The notes beneath the pieces are model-generated. The model had not been told where the DNA came from. It worked only from the letters and a program-made list of their open reading frames with translations, and ran no database searches. A DNA stretch of 64,000 nucleotides, from assembly GCF_007559335.1 (NCBI RefSeq), contig NZ_VMBG01000001.1, positions 434,001 to 498,000 on the forward strand, given 5' to 3'. The stretch is from Rariglobus hedericola. Lineage in GTDB: Bacteria; Verrucomicrobiota; Verrucomicrobiia; Opitutales; Opitutaceae. Each line of letters begins with the position of its first letter. Within the stretch, counting starts at the first letter, position 1. Made by a program: the position numbers and the translations under genes. Positions 39,929 to 48,948 of this stretch are shown here, piece after piece.

Positions 39929-40429
39929 TTAATTGAGCAGAGCGGTGACGACGTGCTTCACGCGCAGGCGTCCGCTCAGGTTGGCGCTGGTCGGGCTGAC
40001 ATTGGTGAAAACGACGGGGGTATTGGCGTCGGCCTGCACACTGGTGAAGTTGAAGAGCGCCGCGTTGATCGTGAACACCTGCTGTTGCACGACACCGCCC
40101 TGGGTCCATTGCACGTGGACCTGCTCGTCGCCGGTCCACTCATACCAACTGATTTGTTGAAGCGCGAAGGCGTGATTAGTCTGGAGGGTGAAACTCTCGC
40201 CGCGCTCGAAGCGACCGACATTGGTCGGCGTGCCGACGCCGAAGCCGGACGACTCGAAACCGAAGGCGGAATTCACCGCGCCGGTGAAGTTCGGCGTGGC
40301 GGGCACCGTGACGTTCACACCGGTTTTGGGTGAACCGAAAGTCAGCGTGACGGGAATGCCATCCGGACTGAATCCGGCGGAGAACGACGTCGCACCGGCG
40401 GTGGCGCTCCACGGGGCGGCGGTCCACGA
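39929..40429 (-). repeat. Copy B of a shared ~165-aa C-terminal domain
   Basis: Codes for residues 985-1150 of the large protein. It aligns over its full length with 37533-38030, with one two-residue difference in length. The domain has a W-rich strand (ISWYEWTGDEQVHVQW) and a conserved Gly/Phe core, suggesting a beta-sandwich appended to secreted enzymes. Confidence 0.85.
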
Positions 40430-43381
40430 TTGCAGAGTGAAAGGCGTGCCGGCGGTGAGCGCGGCGCCGTTGTCGGTGGTGATCTTCAGATTCTGGATCA
40501 GGTTGATCTGTGAGAAACTCGCGGTCGAAGACGTGAAACCGAACACGGTGCCGGCGGGGAGCGAGGCGGGATTGCCGAGGCGATTGATGAGGTCGGCGAC
40601 GGGCGCGGTGGAGTCGTTGGCACCCTTGTAAAGGCGGGTGCGAACGGTGCCGGCGTCACCATCGTAATCGATTACGACAAACATGTCCTCGGCGTAGCCC
40701 CACGGATAGAGAGGCAGCGGCTGGGACGCGAAACCGTCGACATTGGGTGTGACGGGCGCGGGCGTGATCGCGATGAGATCAGGCTCGGTGCCCTTGGCCT
40801 GCACCTTCACGCCGAAAAGGACGTTGGGCTGCTGATAGAAGCCGAGGCCGGCGAGACCGGCGCCATGTTGCGCGGGGTTGGCCGAGTAGGCGCCAAAGAC
40901 GAAGCCGGAGCCGGCGTGACCGGAGTTGATGCGGTAGCCGAAGCGCGCCTGCATGCGTTTCTGCGAGGCCGCGAGCGGCTGGCCGGCAAAGACCACGGCG
41001 GTGGTGAGGTTGGCGCTGTTGTGCGTGAGCTTGAGATCACCGGTGATCACGGCCGGCTGGAACGAGCCGGTGTGATAGGTGAGCATGCCGTCGGGCGCGG
41101 TCGTGAACGTGGTGTCGAGCACGACGTTGCTCGTGGGCGGGCCGGGCGGGGCTACGATCGCAGGCGCGTCGCTGCGCAGGTAACGGAATACCCGCGTGGT
41201 CATGGCCGGGAACGTGTAGCTGAAGCTCGTGCCGAGGCTGGTGGGCACGGCGACGTCGGGCAGCTCGGTCGCGGACATGACGAACATCTCGGGATTGGTA
41301 GAGCCGGAGACCGGCGCGTTGGTGATCGCGAGTGACGCGGTGATGGCGCCGTCGTTGCGATTCAAGACCTGCACATAGACGTAGCGTTCATCCTGGGTGC
41401 CGGTGACGAGCAAGTGCGTGTCGCTGCTATGCTGCTCGAGGATTTCATCGCCGGTGAGACGGTTGTGGACGTAGGTGGCCCACCACGCGTGGTTCGGCAG
41501 GTTGTTCTGATAATAGTGCATGGCGGGGTTCGTCTTGATGTCGAAGGCGAAGCCGCTGCTGAGAATATTGCGCGGGTTGTAGAGCGAGAAGTGATCGTAG
41601 GTGAGGAACCACAGGCCTTGGGTGATGGTGTGACGCATCTCCAGCGGGATGTTGAACTCGGTGATGCCGGTGCCGACGTTTTCGGGAAAACCGTATTCAC
41701 GAAGTTTGCCCTGGATGGCGCCTTCGCCGCGGTAGGGCCACTGGGCAATGCGGGCCTGGGTGAAGGAGACCTGTTCGGTCGGGTGATTGAGAATGTTGTA
41801 GGCGTTCTCGACGGGATCGGGTGCGTTGGTCTCCCAATCGTAGATCTCGGCGTAGAGGTGGCGGGTAACAACGTCGACCTGCTGGTAGCCATTGAGAGGT
41901 GCGGCGCATTGGGCGAAGAATGCGTTGAGGATGTTGTCGGCGCGGTTGGCGTTCATAGCGAAGCCGTATTCGGCGGCGACGACCGGACCGCAGAGCTTCA
42001 CATTTTGACGCACGCCGGAGGCGATGAGCTGGTTATGAACGCTCTGGAAGGCGTCGATGTATTCCTGCGGTGAGGCGACCTGATAATCGACTGAGATGTC
42101 GGGCTCGTTGCCGACCTCCCAGTATTGGGTGGTGAGGTTGAAGGGGGGCGCCTTGTAACGCTGGACCAGGAAGGCGATATTGGTGGCGATGGTGCCGGAG
42201 CCGATGTTGCCGTTCAGATCGAGGAAGTTGTCATGCAAGTGCTGCTGCTCGGTGTTGAAGGGCGGATTCGGCTTGGTGATCGGACCGACGAAGAGCGGAA
42301 CGCCGCCGGCGTTGATGATCTGGGCGACGCGGATATCCATGTCGTTAAGCGTGTAGTCCTTCGAAGGATAAACACCGGTGCGGATCATGCCGACCTTCAG
42401 GCGTTCGAGATCGGCGCGGTAGTTGGGCGTGGTGGACATCCAGAATTTGCCGGCGCTCAGATTCACGCCGAGCTGGCCGATGCCGACGTTGTCGATCACG
42501 TTTGCGGCGTTTACCGCAAGGGCGGGTTGGGTCACGGTGATGCTGCCGGAACCGCTCAGGAAGATCGCAGGGAAGGCGGTCTGGAGTTGCGCGAACGTGT
42601 AGGTCGTGTTGGCGGCTAACGTGGTGCCGTTTCGCTTGAGACCGGCCAGGCCGTCGGTGGCGTTGGTCGTGCCGCCCACCACGAGGCTGGTGACGGTGAG
42701 ATTGTGGTTAAGGTTCACCTTGCTGCCGGCCTCAATGACGAGCGAGCCCTTGAGGTTGGCTGCGCTCGTGGTGCTGAGGGTGCTGCTCCCGGTCAGATAG
42801 AGTGTGCCATAGAAGCCGGTGCCGGTGGTGACGGCCAGTTGATGGATGCCGCCACCGAGAAGCTGGAGGTCGCCGTCACCGCGAAGGTTGCCGAAGGTGA
42901 GGTTCAATCCGCGGGTTGCGCCGCCGGTGTTGAACGAAGTCACCTCGGAACGCGTTGTGAGGAAGTCGGTGACGTTGAGGATCTGCGTGCCGCCAGAGCC
43001 GTTTGAGAGACCGCGCGCCGAACCTCCTTTGGTGAGCAGGGCGGGGATCGTGACGGGATTGGTCGAGGTGCCGTTTTGCTTTATGAGAACTGAACCACCG
43101 TCGATGATGAGCACGCCGCCCGTGAAGGGGGACGCCACGGAGGTTTCGGGCGTGCGCAACACGTAACCGTTGGTATGGAAAGTATCGGCGTTGCTGATAC
43201 TGGAGGGGTTGGTGCCTCCGCCGGACGGCTGCGACCACCAGGCGGCGGGGGTATGCCAGTGTTGGGAAAGGCCGCTGTTGGCCTGGAGATACCAGTCGGC
43301 GGCGTTGAGGGTGGAGACCAGACCGGTTGCCGCGCCGAGGGTGAGGCGCAGCAGGAAACGTAAACGTATCGACGGAGTCAT
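39929..43381 (-). CDS. Large secreted glycoside hydrolase-like protein
   Basis: A 1150-aa secreted protein from the ATG at 43381 (signal peptide to about residue 27, LNAADWY; the longer ORF reads over the 5' leader). Residues ~30-290 are a Gly/Thr-rich beta-helix-like region. A (beta/alpha)8 clan GH-A-like catalytic region spans ~300-720: candidate acid/base Glu426 in WEVGNEPD and nucleophile candidate Glu575 in GITEFNIPLE. A LamG-like region follows (VVLDTTFTTAPDGM onward), then the domain shared with the SGNH neighbour. Family membership (GH39/GH79/GH44-like) cannot be fixed. LacI gene upstream suggests sugar-controlled expression. Confidence 0.82.
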   Translation of the reverse strand: MTPSIRLRFLLRLTLGAATGLVSTLNAADWYLQANSGLSQHWHTPAAWWSQPSGGGTNPSSISNADTFHTNGYVLRTPETSVASPFTGGVLIIDGGSVLIKQNGTSTNPVTIPALLTKGGSARGLSNGSGGTQILNVTDFLTTRSEVTSFNTGGATRGLNLTFGNLRGDGDLQLLGGGIHQLAVTTGTGFYGTLYLTGSSTLSTTSAANLKGSLVIEAGSKVNLNHNLTVTSLVVGGTTNATDGLAGLKRNGTTLAANTTYTFAQLQTAFPAIFLSGSGSITVTQPALAVNAANVIDNVGIGQLGVNLSAGKFWMSTTPNYRADLERLKVGMIRTGVYPSKDYTLNDMDIRVAQIINAGGVPLFVGPITKPNPPFNTEQQHLHDNFLDLNGNIGSGTIATNIAFLVQRYKAPPFNLTTQYWEVGNEPDISVDYQVASPQEYIDAFQSVHNQLIASGVRQNVKLCGPVVAAEYGFAMNANRADNILNAFFAQCAAPLNGYQQVDVVTRHLYAEIYDWETNAPDPVENAYNILNHPTEQVSFTQARIAQWPYRGEGAIQGKLREYGFPENVGTGITEFNIPLEMRHTITQGLWFLTYDHFSLYNPRNILSSGFAFDIKTNPAMHYYQNNLPNHAWWATYVHNRLTGDEILEQHSSDTHLLVTGTQDERYVYVQVLNRNDGAITASLAITNAPVSGSTNPEMFVMSATELPDVAVPTSLGTSFSYTFPAMTTRVFRYLRSDAPAIVAPPGPPTSNVVLDTTFTTAPDGMLTYHTGSFQPAVITGDLKLTHNSANLTTAVVFAGQPLAASQKRMQARFGYRINSGHAGSGFVFGAYSANPAQHGAGLAGLGFYQQPNVLFGVKVQAKGTEPDLIAITPAPVTPNVDGFASQPLPLYPWGYAEDMFVVIDYDGDAGTVRTRLYKGANDSTAPVADLINRLGNPASLPAGTVFGFTSSTASFSQINLIQNLKITTDNGAALTAGTPFTLQSWTAAPWSATAGATSFSAGFSPDGIPVTLTFGSPKTGVNVTVPATPNFTGAVNSAFGFESSGFGVGTPTNVGRFERGESFTLQTNHAFALQQISWYEWTGDEQVHVQWTQGGVVQQQVFTINAALFNFTSVQADANTPVVFTNVSPTSANLSGRLRVKHVVTALLN

Positions 43382-43547
43382 CGTGATGGGGGTTGGGTTT
43401 TTTGCAGAGACCGGTTGAACGGCGTGCGGGGGTAAGAACTGACCCTTGAGGCGATGGCTGCCGGTGACGCTCCGACCAACCGGTATTTTGCCGATCACGA
43501 TTCGCAGACGGGGGAAGCCTGCGGGTTTTACGGTAATTTAATCCGAA

Positions 43548-43564
43548 ATCGGGGTTTCCCCGAT
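43548..43564. promoter_or_regulatory. Inverted repeat between lacI and the glycan gene
   Basis: A perfect 7-bp inverted repeat, ATCGGGG-TTT-CCCCGAT. It lies 3 bp past the lacI stop and about 170 bp upstream of the glycan gene's ATG. It could be an operator for the LacI protein or a weak terminator of lacI; no T-run follows. Confidence 0.4.
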
Positions 43565-43567
43565 GCG

Positions 43568-44653
43568 TTACGAAGCGCGTGGAGTTTCGATCAACGCCGA
43601 TCCCTCGCGCACGGGAACACTTTCTCCGTCGCGCCAATTTCCCTCGATTTGGAGGAGCTTGGGCATGGGTGAAAGACCCCGTTCGTTTTGGGTGAGTTGC
43701 GTGGTAAGCAAATCCACGGCCATGGCGCCGATGACATCGTGACACTGATAAATGCCGCCGATCTCCGGGTGTTCGGAGGAGCAATCGAACGTCGCGAATG
43801 CGATGTCGTCGGGAATGCGCCAGCCCATGTCGTGGATCACGTGCCATGCGAGGTATTCGCCGAGGATCACATCGGGGCGTTCTTGCTCGATCCACGAGCG
43901 CACATGACGCCGGTCTTCGGTGTTGTCGGTGCCGGAGAATACGCACAACTTGATCCATTGGCGGCCCCAGGGCTGCATCTGCTCGTAATAAAGCGGGTAA
44001 AGCCAGCCGTGGTTTACCTTTTGATCGTAGGCGGTGGACACGATCACGGCGATGCGACGGTAACCCATTTCGAAGAGGCGGTGCAGGGCCATCGGCACGC
44101 TCTTGTTGTAGTTGAACGCCACGCGGTGCAGCGGGGATTGCGCAAGGCCGGAACCGAGCGCGACCGACGAAAAATTCTCCCAGGAAAACCGCTCGAAGAC
44201 GGCCGAGGTCGAGGGATTTATCATTCCCGGGATCAACAGGCCGTGGATGCCGCGACTTTGAAGCATGCGGGCGAGATTGCCCGAGTTGACGCCCGGCTCG
44301 CAGACCCATACCGGCTCCAGCACGTAGCCGGCCTGCTCGGCGCGTTCGCGCGCGCCCAGAAAATTGTCGTATTGATGAGCGGGCAAATCTTCGGCGCGCG
44401 CGCTGTGCGGATGCGATACGATGAACGCGAGGTTGGCCTGATACCGCGGCGCCTTGGTGGAACGCAGGTGGGCCATGAACGCCGCGGCGAGCGGGTTTGC
44501 CCTCCAGCCCATCTCGGTGGCGATCTTTTGGATACGCTCTCGCGTGGCGAGGGAGATGCGCGGATCGTTGCGCAAGGCGTTGCTCACCGTCGACTGGCTG
44601 CATTCACAGGCATCGGCAATCTCTCGTGTCGTGGGGTAACGGCTGACGGACAT
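43568..44653 (-). CDS. LacI-family transcriptional regulator
   Basis: A 361-aa regulator. ATG 44653 is chosen because the HTH begins immediately: TTREIADACECSQSTVSNALRNDPRIS, the LacI helix-turn-helix and hinge (RERIQKIATEMGW). The C-terminal periplasmic-binding-like domain has RGIHGLLIPGM and RIAVIVSTAYD, plus an EHPEIGGIYQCHDVIGAMAVDLL segment close to the end. It lies 186 bp upstream of the secreted glycoside hydrolase gene on the same strand and is divergent from dinB. It probably controls the glycan locus in response to a sugar (inference); ligand unknown. Confidence 0.92.
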   Translation of the reverse strand: MSVSRYPTTREIADACECSQSTVSNALRNDPRISLATRERIQKIATEMGWRANPLAAAFMAHLRSTKAPRYQANLAFIVSHPHSARAEDLPAHQYDNFLGARERAEQAGYVLEPVWVCEPGVNSGNLARMLQSRGIHGLLIPGMINPSTSAVFERFSWENFSSVALGSGLAQSPLHRVAFNYNKSVPMALHRLFEMGYRRIAVIVSTAYDQKVNHGWLYPLYYEQMQPWGRQWIKLCVFSGTDNTEDRRHVRSWIEQERPDVILGEYLAWHVIHDMGWRIPDDIAFATFDCSSEHPEIGGIYQCHDVIGAMAVDLLTTQLTQNERGLSPMPKLLQIEGNWRDGESVPVREGSALIETPRAS

Positions 44654-44781
44654 GCCCGAATACCCTAACTGCCGGCGGCCCGCTTGGGAAGCCTCCGGCT
44701 TCATTTCTTGTGATTTTGATTTAGTCGGGTGGTTGAAACGCGATGCAACGTCGCTTCTACTGCGTGACGGTTTTCCCGCTC

Positions 44782-45960
44782 ATGCCCGACACGCTGCCCA
44801 CGATTGTTCATCTCGATGCCGACGCGTTTTTTGTGTCGGTCGAGCTGGCGTTGCAGCCGGAGTATCGCGGGAAAAAGGTAGCGGTGGGCGGACGCGAGCG
44901 TGGAATCATCGCCTCGGCGAGTTATGAGGCGCGGGCGTGCGGCGTTTACACACCGATGCCGACCGCGCGGGCACTCAAGGTGTGCCCGGATTTGATCCTG
45001 CTCCCGCACAAGGGGGGCTACGGCGAGGTGTCGCGGAAGATGTTCGATTTGTGCGAGACGATTACGCCTTATGTGCAGCGTAATTCGATCGATGAAGGTT
45101 ATCTTGATCTCACGCCGTGCGGGTTGAAATCGGTTGAAGAGATCGAGCGGGTGGTGCGCGGGTTGCAGAAGCGGATTTGGGACGAATTGCAGATTCCTGT
45201 GTCGATGGGCATCGCGATGAACAAACTGGTTTCCCAAATCGCATCAAAACTGAGGAAGCCGCGTGGTTTTGTTGTCGTGGAAGCGGGTGCCGAGGCATCA
45301 TTCCTCGAGCCGCTCGACATCGGCAAGCTGCCCGGTGTCGGCACGAAGACGGAAACCGAGCTCCAGATGCGCGGGGTATGGAAAATCAGGGATCTGTTCA
45401 CGAAGACGGAGCGTGAACTGGCGGCGTTGCTGGGAAGCGACTGGCAATCGTTTTTAGCGATGGCGCGGGGTGAAGACGACCGCGAGGTGCACACCGAGCA
45501 CGAGGACGCCAAAAGTTATTCGCAGCAGGAAACGTTTTCCAAGGACATCGGTGATTTCACGGAGATCGAGCGCGTGGCGAAGGGGATGATCGATGCGTTG
45601 ATGCCGTCGATCCGTGCGGACGGAAAACGCGTGAAGACGATGACAGTGAAAGTCCGCTATGGAGATTTTACGCAAGAGACGGCGGGGCGGAGTCTGCCGG
45701 AGTCGAGCGATCTCGAGCAGCCGTTTTATCCGCTGGTAGCGGAGCTGTTGCGCAAGGCTTGGACGCAATCGCGGGCGTTGCGATTGGTGAGCGTGCGGTT
45801 CTCCAGCGTGGAGGACGGCGGGCGTCAGTTGGACATGTTTGCGGAGACTGATGAAAAGCGTCGGAAGCTCGCGGCGGTGATGGATCAGCTCAACAAAGGG
45901 AAACTGCAGCGCGTGCAACATGGGCATCAGTTGTCTGCCAAAAAGAAAACGGGCGATTAA
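44782..45960 (+). CDS. dinB: DNA polymerase IV (Y-family, DinB)
   Basis: A 392-aa translesion polymerase. Start ATG 44782 is set by the canonical start MPDTLPTIVHLDADAFF (metal Asp12; steric gate Phe in AFF). Second catalytic motif SIDEGYLD (Asp104/Glu105). The helix-hairpin-helix (IGKLPGVGTKTETELQMRG) and the little-finger domain with TVKVRYGDFTQ are present. The C-terminal RVQHGHQLSAKKKT lacks a clear beta-clamp motif that I can recognise. It is divergent from the LacI regulator with ~128 bp between starts; no LexA box was recognised. A bidirectional terminator follows. Confidence 0.93.
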   Translation: MPDTLPTIVHLDADAFFVSVELALQPEYRGKKVAVGGRERGIIASASYEARACGVYTPMPTARALKVCPDLILLPHKGGYGEVSRKMFDLCETITPYVQRNSIDEGYLDLTPCGLKSVEEIERVVRGLQKRIWDELQIPVSMGIAMNKLVSQIASKLRKPRGFVVVEAGAEASFLEPLDIGKLPGVGTKTETELQMRGVWKIRDLFTKTERELAALLGSDWQSFLAMARGEDDREVHTEHEDAKSYSQQETFSKDIGDFTEIERVAKGMIDALMPSIRADGKRVKTMTVKVRYGDFTQETAGRSLPESSDLEQPFYPLVAELLRKAWTQSRALRLVSVRFSSVEDGGRQLDMFAETDEKRRKLAAVMDQLNKGKLQRVQHGHQLSAKKKTGD

Positions 45961-46011
45961 ACGAAGTCTCCCGGCAGTTGGCAGTTCCCTGTTTCAGTAA
46001 TGCGGACACGA

Positions 46012-46043
46012 AAAAGCGGACTGTGGGGTGACAGTCCGCTTTT
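46012..46043. terminator. Bidirectional rho-independent terminator
   Basis: A 13-bp stem (46012-46024 with 46031-46043, AAAAGCGGACTGT/ACAGTCCGCTTTT) with a 6-base loop. It serves dinB and the convergent DUF4142 gene. Confidence 0.88.
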
Positions 46044-46084
46044 GAACTTTAGCTACGGGTGATTAAAGCCTCGCGCTCAGGTTA

Positions 46085-46768
46085 TTAGTCGATGGCTTTG
46101 TCGAGCTGCTTGGCGCGAGCAAGGTGATCGCGAAGGGTGGGCAGATAACGAACGGAGAAGGCGGCGACATCGGCGTCATCGGATTTGGAGCCCTTCTCGA
46201 GGCTTGAGATTGCATCTTCATGGCCGTCGATGACGTCCTCAAGGTAGGCCTCGTCGTAATCATTACCGGTCTTCTTGCCCAGATCCACGACGTCGTCATG
46301 GTGCTTCTTCATATGATTGGTGTCGGGCTGCACGCGTTTGGTCATGGCCATCGCGTTGAGGTCGGCATTCATGGCCTCGTGGTCGGCGACCAGAGTGGCG
46401 GCGAAGGCACGAACCTGGGCGTTGGAAGCCTTCGTGGAGGCTTGCTTGGAAATGGCTACTTGGTAGTCACCGCAGGCGGTGAGCTTGTGTGCCCACTTCT
46501 CGCCTTTGCGATCCATCGGGGTGGCGCTGTAGGTATAAACCGGAGCCTTCAGGCTGGGTTCGCGCGGCTTATTCGGATCGGTAGGCATGGCGACGTTCGG
46601 CATGCTGGTAGCATTGACGTCGAGGGTGGTGACCGGCGCCGGCTTCACACTGCCGTCACGAGGACGGTTCGTATCAGCGGTTTCGTTTTGGGCGCTCAGC
46701 GGGAGGGCCAATGCAGCGATACAGCCGAGGGTGATGAACTTAAGGGAGCGGGGAGTTTGGTTTTTCAT
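46085..46768 (-). CDS. Secreted DUF4142 family protein
   Basis: A 227-aa protein with a signal peptide (LKFITLGCIAALALPLSAQ) from the ATG at 46768. The C-terminal ~140 residues are the helix-rich DUF4142 (ferritin-like) domain: FAATLVADHEAMNADLNAMA, HMKKHHDDVVDLGKK, YDEAYLEDVIDGHEDAISSLEKGSK and YLPTLRDHLARAKQLD, with several conserved His residues on predicted helices. DUF4142 proteins are periplasmic and of unknown biochemistry. The region between signal and domain is Pro/Thr-rich. Confidence 0.9.
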   Translation of the reverse strand: MKNQTPRSLKFITLGCIAALALPLSAQNETADTNRPRDGSVKPAPVTTLDVNATSMPNVAMPTDPNKPREPSLKAPVYTYSATPMDRKGEKWAHKLTACGDYQVAISKQASTKASNAQVRAFAATLVADHEAMNADLNAMAMTKRVQPDTNHMKKHHDDVVDLGKKTGNDYDEAYLEDVIDGHEDAISSLEKGSKSDDADVAAFSVRYLPTLRDHLARAKQLDKAID

Positions 46769-46916
46769 AACGCCCTTACTATAACGCATCTGTAACTTGC
46801 CTAACATCAGGCAGGACTGTGTCCACGGTGTGGGGGGATTCCCCGTTAAATGAAAAATCGCCGATAAAACGGGAACCGAACGAGTTCTGCTCGAACACGG
46901 CTCGTAGCCGCTAAAA

Positions 46917-47873
46917 TCACTTTTGTTCAAACACCCCATAGTGGCCCAGCGTGGCTGCGAAATTGCCGTCATGTAGCCAAGTGCGAGCGGATTGGCTGCC
47001 TTTCAGCTCGGCGTCCCAGAAAGCGAGTGTGGAGCGTTCGATGAAATCATGAAAACGAAGATCACGAGCGTCGGGCTTCTGTCGTGCAGTGGGCCCGGAG
47101 AATACCATGTGATCGCCGCCTTCGAACGTCAGCAGGCAGGCGGGCGCGGAATGAGTCTGATCGTAGGGGATACGGCGATCTTTGGCGTTTTTGACACTGC
47201 CGGCCTGATCGGTGTCGGCGGTGCCGGTGAGATGATAGACTGGAATCTTAATGGCGGCGTAAAGATCGTCGCGCCGCGGGGCGGGCGTGCTCATGGCGAT
47301 GGCGGCTTTGATGCGCGGATCGTATCCACCGATTGGATGCGCTGGAGTGATGGTGGCCAATGTGGTGAAGGATCCAAAGGAGTGCCCGGCGAGGCCAATG
47401 CGGTTGAGATCAAGTCGTGCGTGGAGTGGCGATGCGGTGCCCGCGTTGAGCGCGGTGAGTTGATCGAGAGCGAACGAGACATCACGGGGACGATTGCGGG
47501 CGTTGTCAGGATCGGCCGCGGCACGACGGAGGTCTTTCATGGGCCGCTTGCTGTCTTTCCAGACGGCTTCGTCACTTCCTGGGTGCTGAAGGTGGACGCT
47601 GATGTAGCCATGCGCCGCCCAATAATCTCCAAGATAACCGTAGCCCTCGCGTGAACCGCCCAACCCGTGGGAGAAAATAATCACCGGACAGGGCGACGTG
47701 GTGTTGGCTGGATAATAAATTTTGGCGGGCACATCGCGGTTGCGAGCGGAGTCGTGCCAGTTGAGGAGGAGGGTTTTTACCGGTGCGACCCTGGTGTCTG
47801 CCGGATAGTTGGGTGCGGCGGAGAGCGGTAGAATTCCGATGAGGCAAAAAATCGCGATGGCGGTCAGTTTCAT
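46917..47873 (-). CDS. Secreted alpha/beta hydrolase (platelet-activating-factor acetylhydrolase-like)
   Basis: A 318-aa alpha/beta hydrolase with a signal peptide (LTAIAIFCLIGILPLSA). The oxyanion region is PVIIFSHGLGGSREGY and the nucleophile elbow is AGHSFGS. A GGDHMVFSG segment near the C-terminus carries the likely catalytic His. The layout resembles predicted dienelactone hydrolase/PAF-AH-like enzymes of the periplasm. Substrate unknown. It is monocistronic, about 150 bp downstream of the gene ending at 46768's neighbour region, and divergent from the HDOD gene at 48046. Confidence 0.85.
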   Translation of the reverse strand: MKLTAIAIFCLIGILPLSAAPNYPADTRVAPVKTLLLNWHDSARNRDVPAKIYYPANTTSPCPVIIFSHGLGGSREGYGYLGDYWAAHGYISVHLQHPGSDEAVWKDSKRPMKDLRRAAADPDNARNRPRDVSFALDQLTALNAGTASPLHARLDLNRIGLAGHSFGSFTTLATITPAHPIGGYDPRIKAAIAMSTPAPRRDDLYAAIKIPVYHLTGTADTDQAGSVKNAKDRRIPYDQTHSAPACLLTFEGGDHMVFSGPTARQKPDARDLRFHDFIERSTLAFWDAELKGSQSARTWLHDGNFAATLGHYGVFEQK

Positions 47874-47931
47874 GGAAAGGTGTGCGGCTGGTGGAGTGCG
47901 CGGAGGTTATCGATATAGGCGCTTTGCAGCC

Positions 47932-48042
47932 GCATAAGTTACGTGAAAATCCTGCATGCATTCCCAGATAGTTGGAAATCTGAGGATAAATACTCAGTTG
48001 GCGCATAAGTTTGGGCTAAATGCGCCGTAAAATGCATAACTT
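47932..48042. promoter_or_regulatory. Three near-identical 9-bp repeats upstream of the HDOD gene
   Basis: The sequence GCATAAGTT occurs at 47932-47940 and 48003-48011, and GCATAACTT at 48034-48042 immediately before the ATG. A CTGAG/CTCAG inverted repeat lies at 47980-47997. These could be regulator sites in the divergent intergenic region; chance cannot be excluded. Confidence 0.3.
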
Positions 48043-48045
48043 CGG

Positions 48046-48933
48046 ATGAAAGCGTCGCCTACAGCTCTCCTTGAAAAAGTCCCGGCCCATCTCATTGCGC
48101 AGGCGCTGCATCATCCCCCTTCGGCGCCCAAAGTGCTGCCTTTGTTGAAGCGCCATTTGATGGATATCGACACTTCGATCCACCAGATTGCCGAGCTGAT
48201 CCGGTGGGATCCGGGAATCTCGGCGCGCGTGTTGCAGGCGGCCAACAGTGTGGTGTTCTCACGTGGCGAACGCTGTAATTCCGTGGAGCTAGCCGTGAAC
48301 CGCATCGGGTTTGAACACATTTACGAAATGGTGGCCAATGCGGTGGCCGAGCAGGTGCTGGTGCGACCGCTGCTGGCGTATGGAATCGAGGCGGATGATT
48401 TTTGGCGACGCTCGGTGGCGTGCGGACTGGCTGCGGAGCGACTGGCCGAGGTGTGCGATGAGGATCGCAACGTGGCCTACACGCTTGGGTTGCTGGGCAA
48501 CGTGGGCATGGTCGCGATCGACCACTGGGTGCAAACGCATCAGCCAACCCTTGGACTTTTTGGACGGGGATTTCCACGTGAGTGTAGTGAGAGTGAACGT
48601 ATGCTACTGGGCTGCACGCAGGCGGAAGTTGGTGCGCACGTTCTGCGCGGATGGGAGTTTCCTCCGGAGATGAGCGAGCCGTTGCGGTGGCAATATGCCC
48701 CGCTGGAAGGACTGGCCTATCGAAAGCTGGGCAGTCTGCTGCATGCCGCGAAATGGCTTTCCGCCCACGTATGCGCGGAGCCGGGCGTGCGCGTGCCGTT
48801 GCCGGAGGATCGCTTGCTGGCGCCGCTCAAGATGAAGGCGACGGCGCTCGCGGGGCACGCATTTGTCGTGAGTTCGCGATTGGAGGACGTGCAGCGACGC
48901 CTTGATGGAGATGCACCGCTTGAGGCGGCTTGA
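48046..48933 (+). CDS. HDOD domain protein
   Basis: A 295-aa protein with the HDOD (HD-related output) domain: DTSIHQIAELIRWDPGISARVLQAANSVVFSRGER near residues 40-80, VELAVNRIGFEHIYEMVANA, the mid-region SVACGLAAERLAE, and NVAYTLGLLGNVGMVAIDHWV. HDOD proteins lack the full HD metal motif and act as signalling adaptors, often in motility or c-di-GMP/stress pathways. The downstream region RKLGSLLHAAKWLS and C-terminal helices complete the usual length. No catalytic or receiver domain is attached. Flanked by unrelated genes. Confidence 0.85.
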   Translation: MKASPTALLEKVPAHLIAQALHHPPSAPKVLPLLKRHLMDIDTSIHQIAELIRWDPGISARVLQAANSVVFSRGERCNSVELAVNRIGFEHIYEMVANAVAEQVLVRPLLAYGIEADDFWRRSVACGLAAERLAEVCDEDRNVAYTLGLLGNVGMVAIDHWVQTHQPTLGLFGRGFPRECSESERMLLGCTQAEVGAHVLRGWEFPPEMSEPLRWQYAPLEGLAYRKLGSLLHAAKWLSAHVCAEPGVRVPLPEDRLLAPLKMKATALAGHAFVVSSRLEDVQRRLDGDAPLEAA

Positions 48934-48948
48934 GCGTCGCGCGGAGCC

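Noticed and set aside
42876-44603. A 575-codon minus-strand frame overlapping the lacI and glycan genes
   Set aside because: It is out of frame with both, R/P-rich, and covers two well-supported genes with helix-turn-helix and catalytic motifs.
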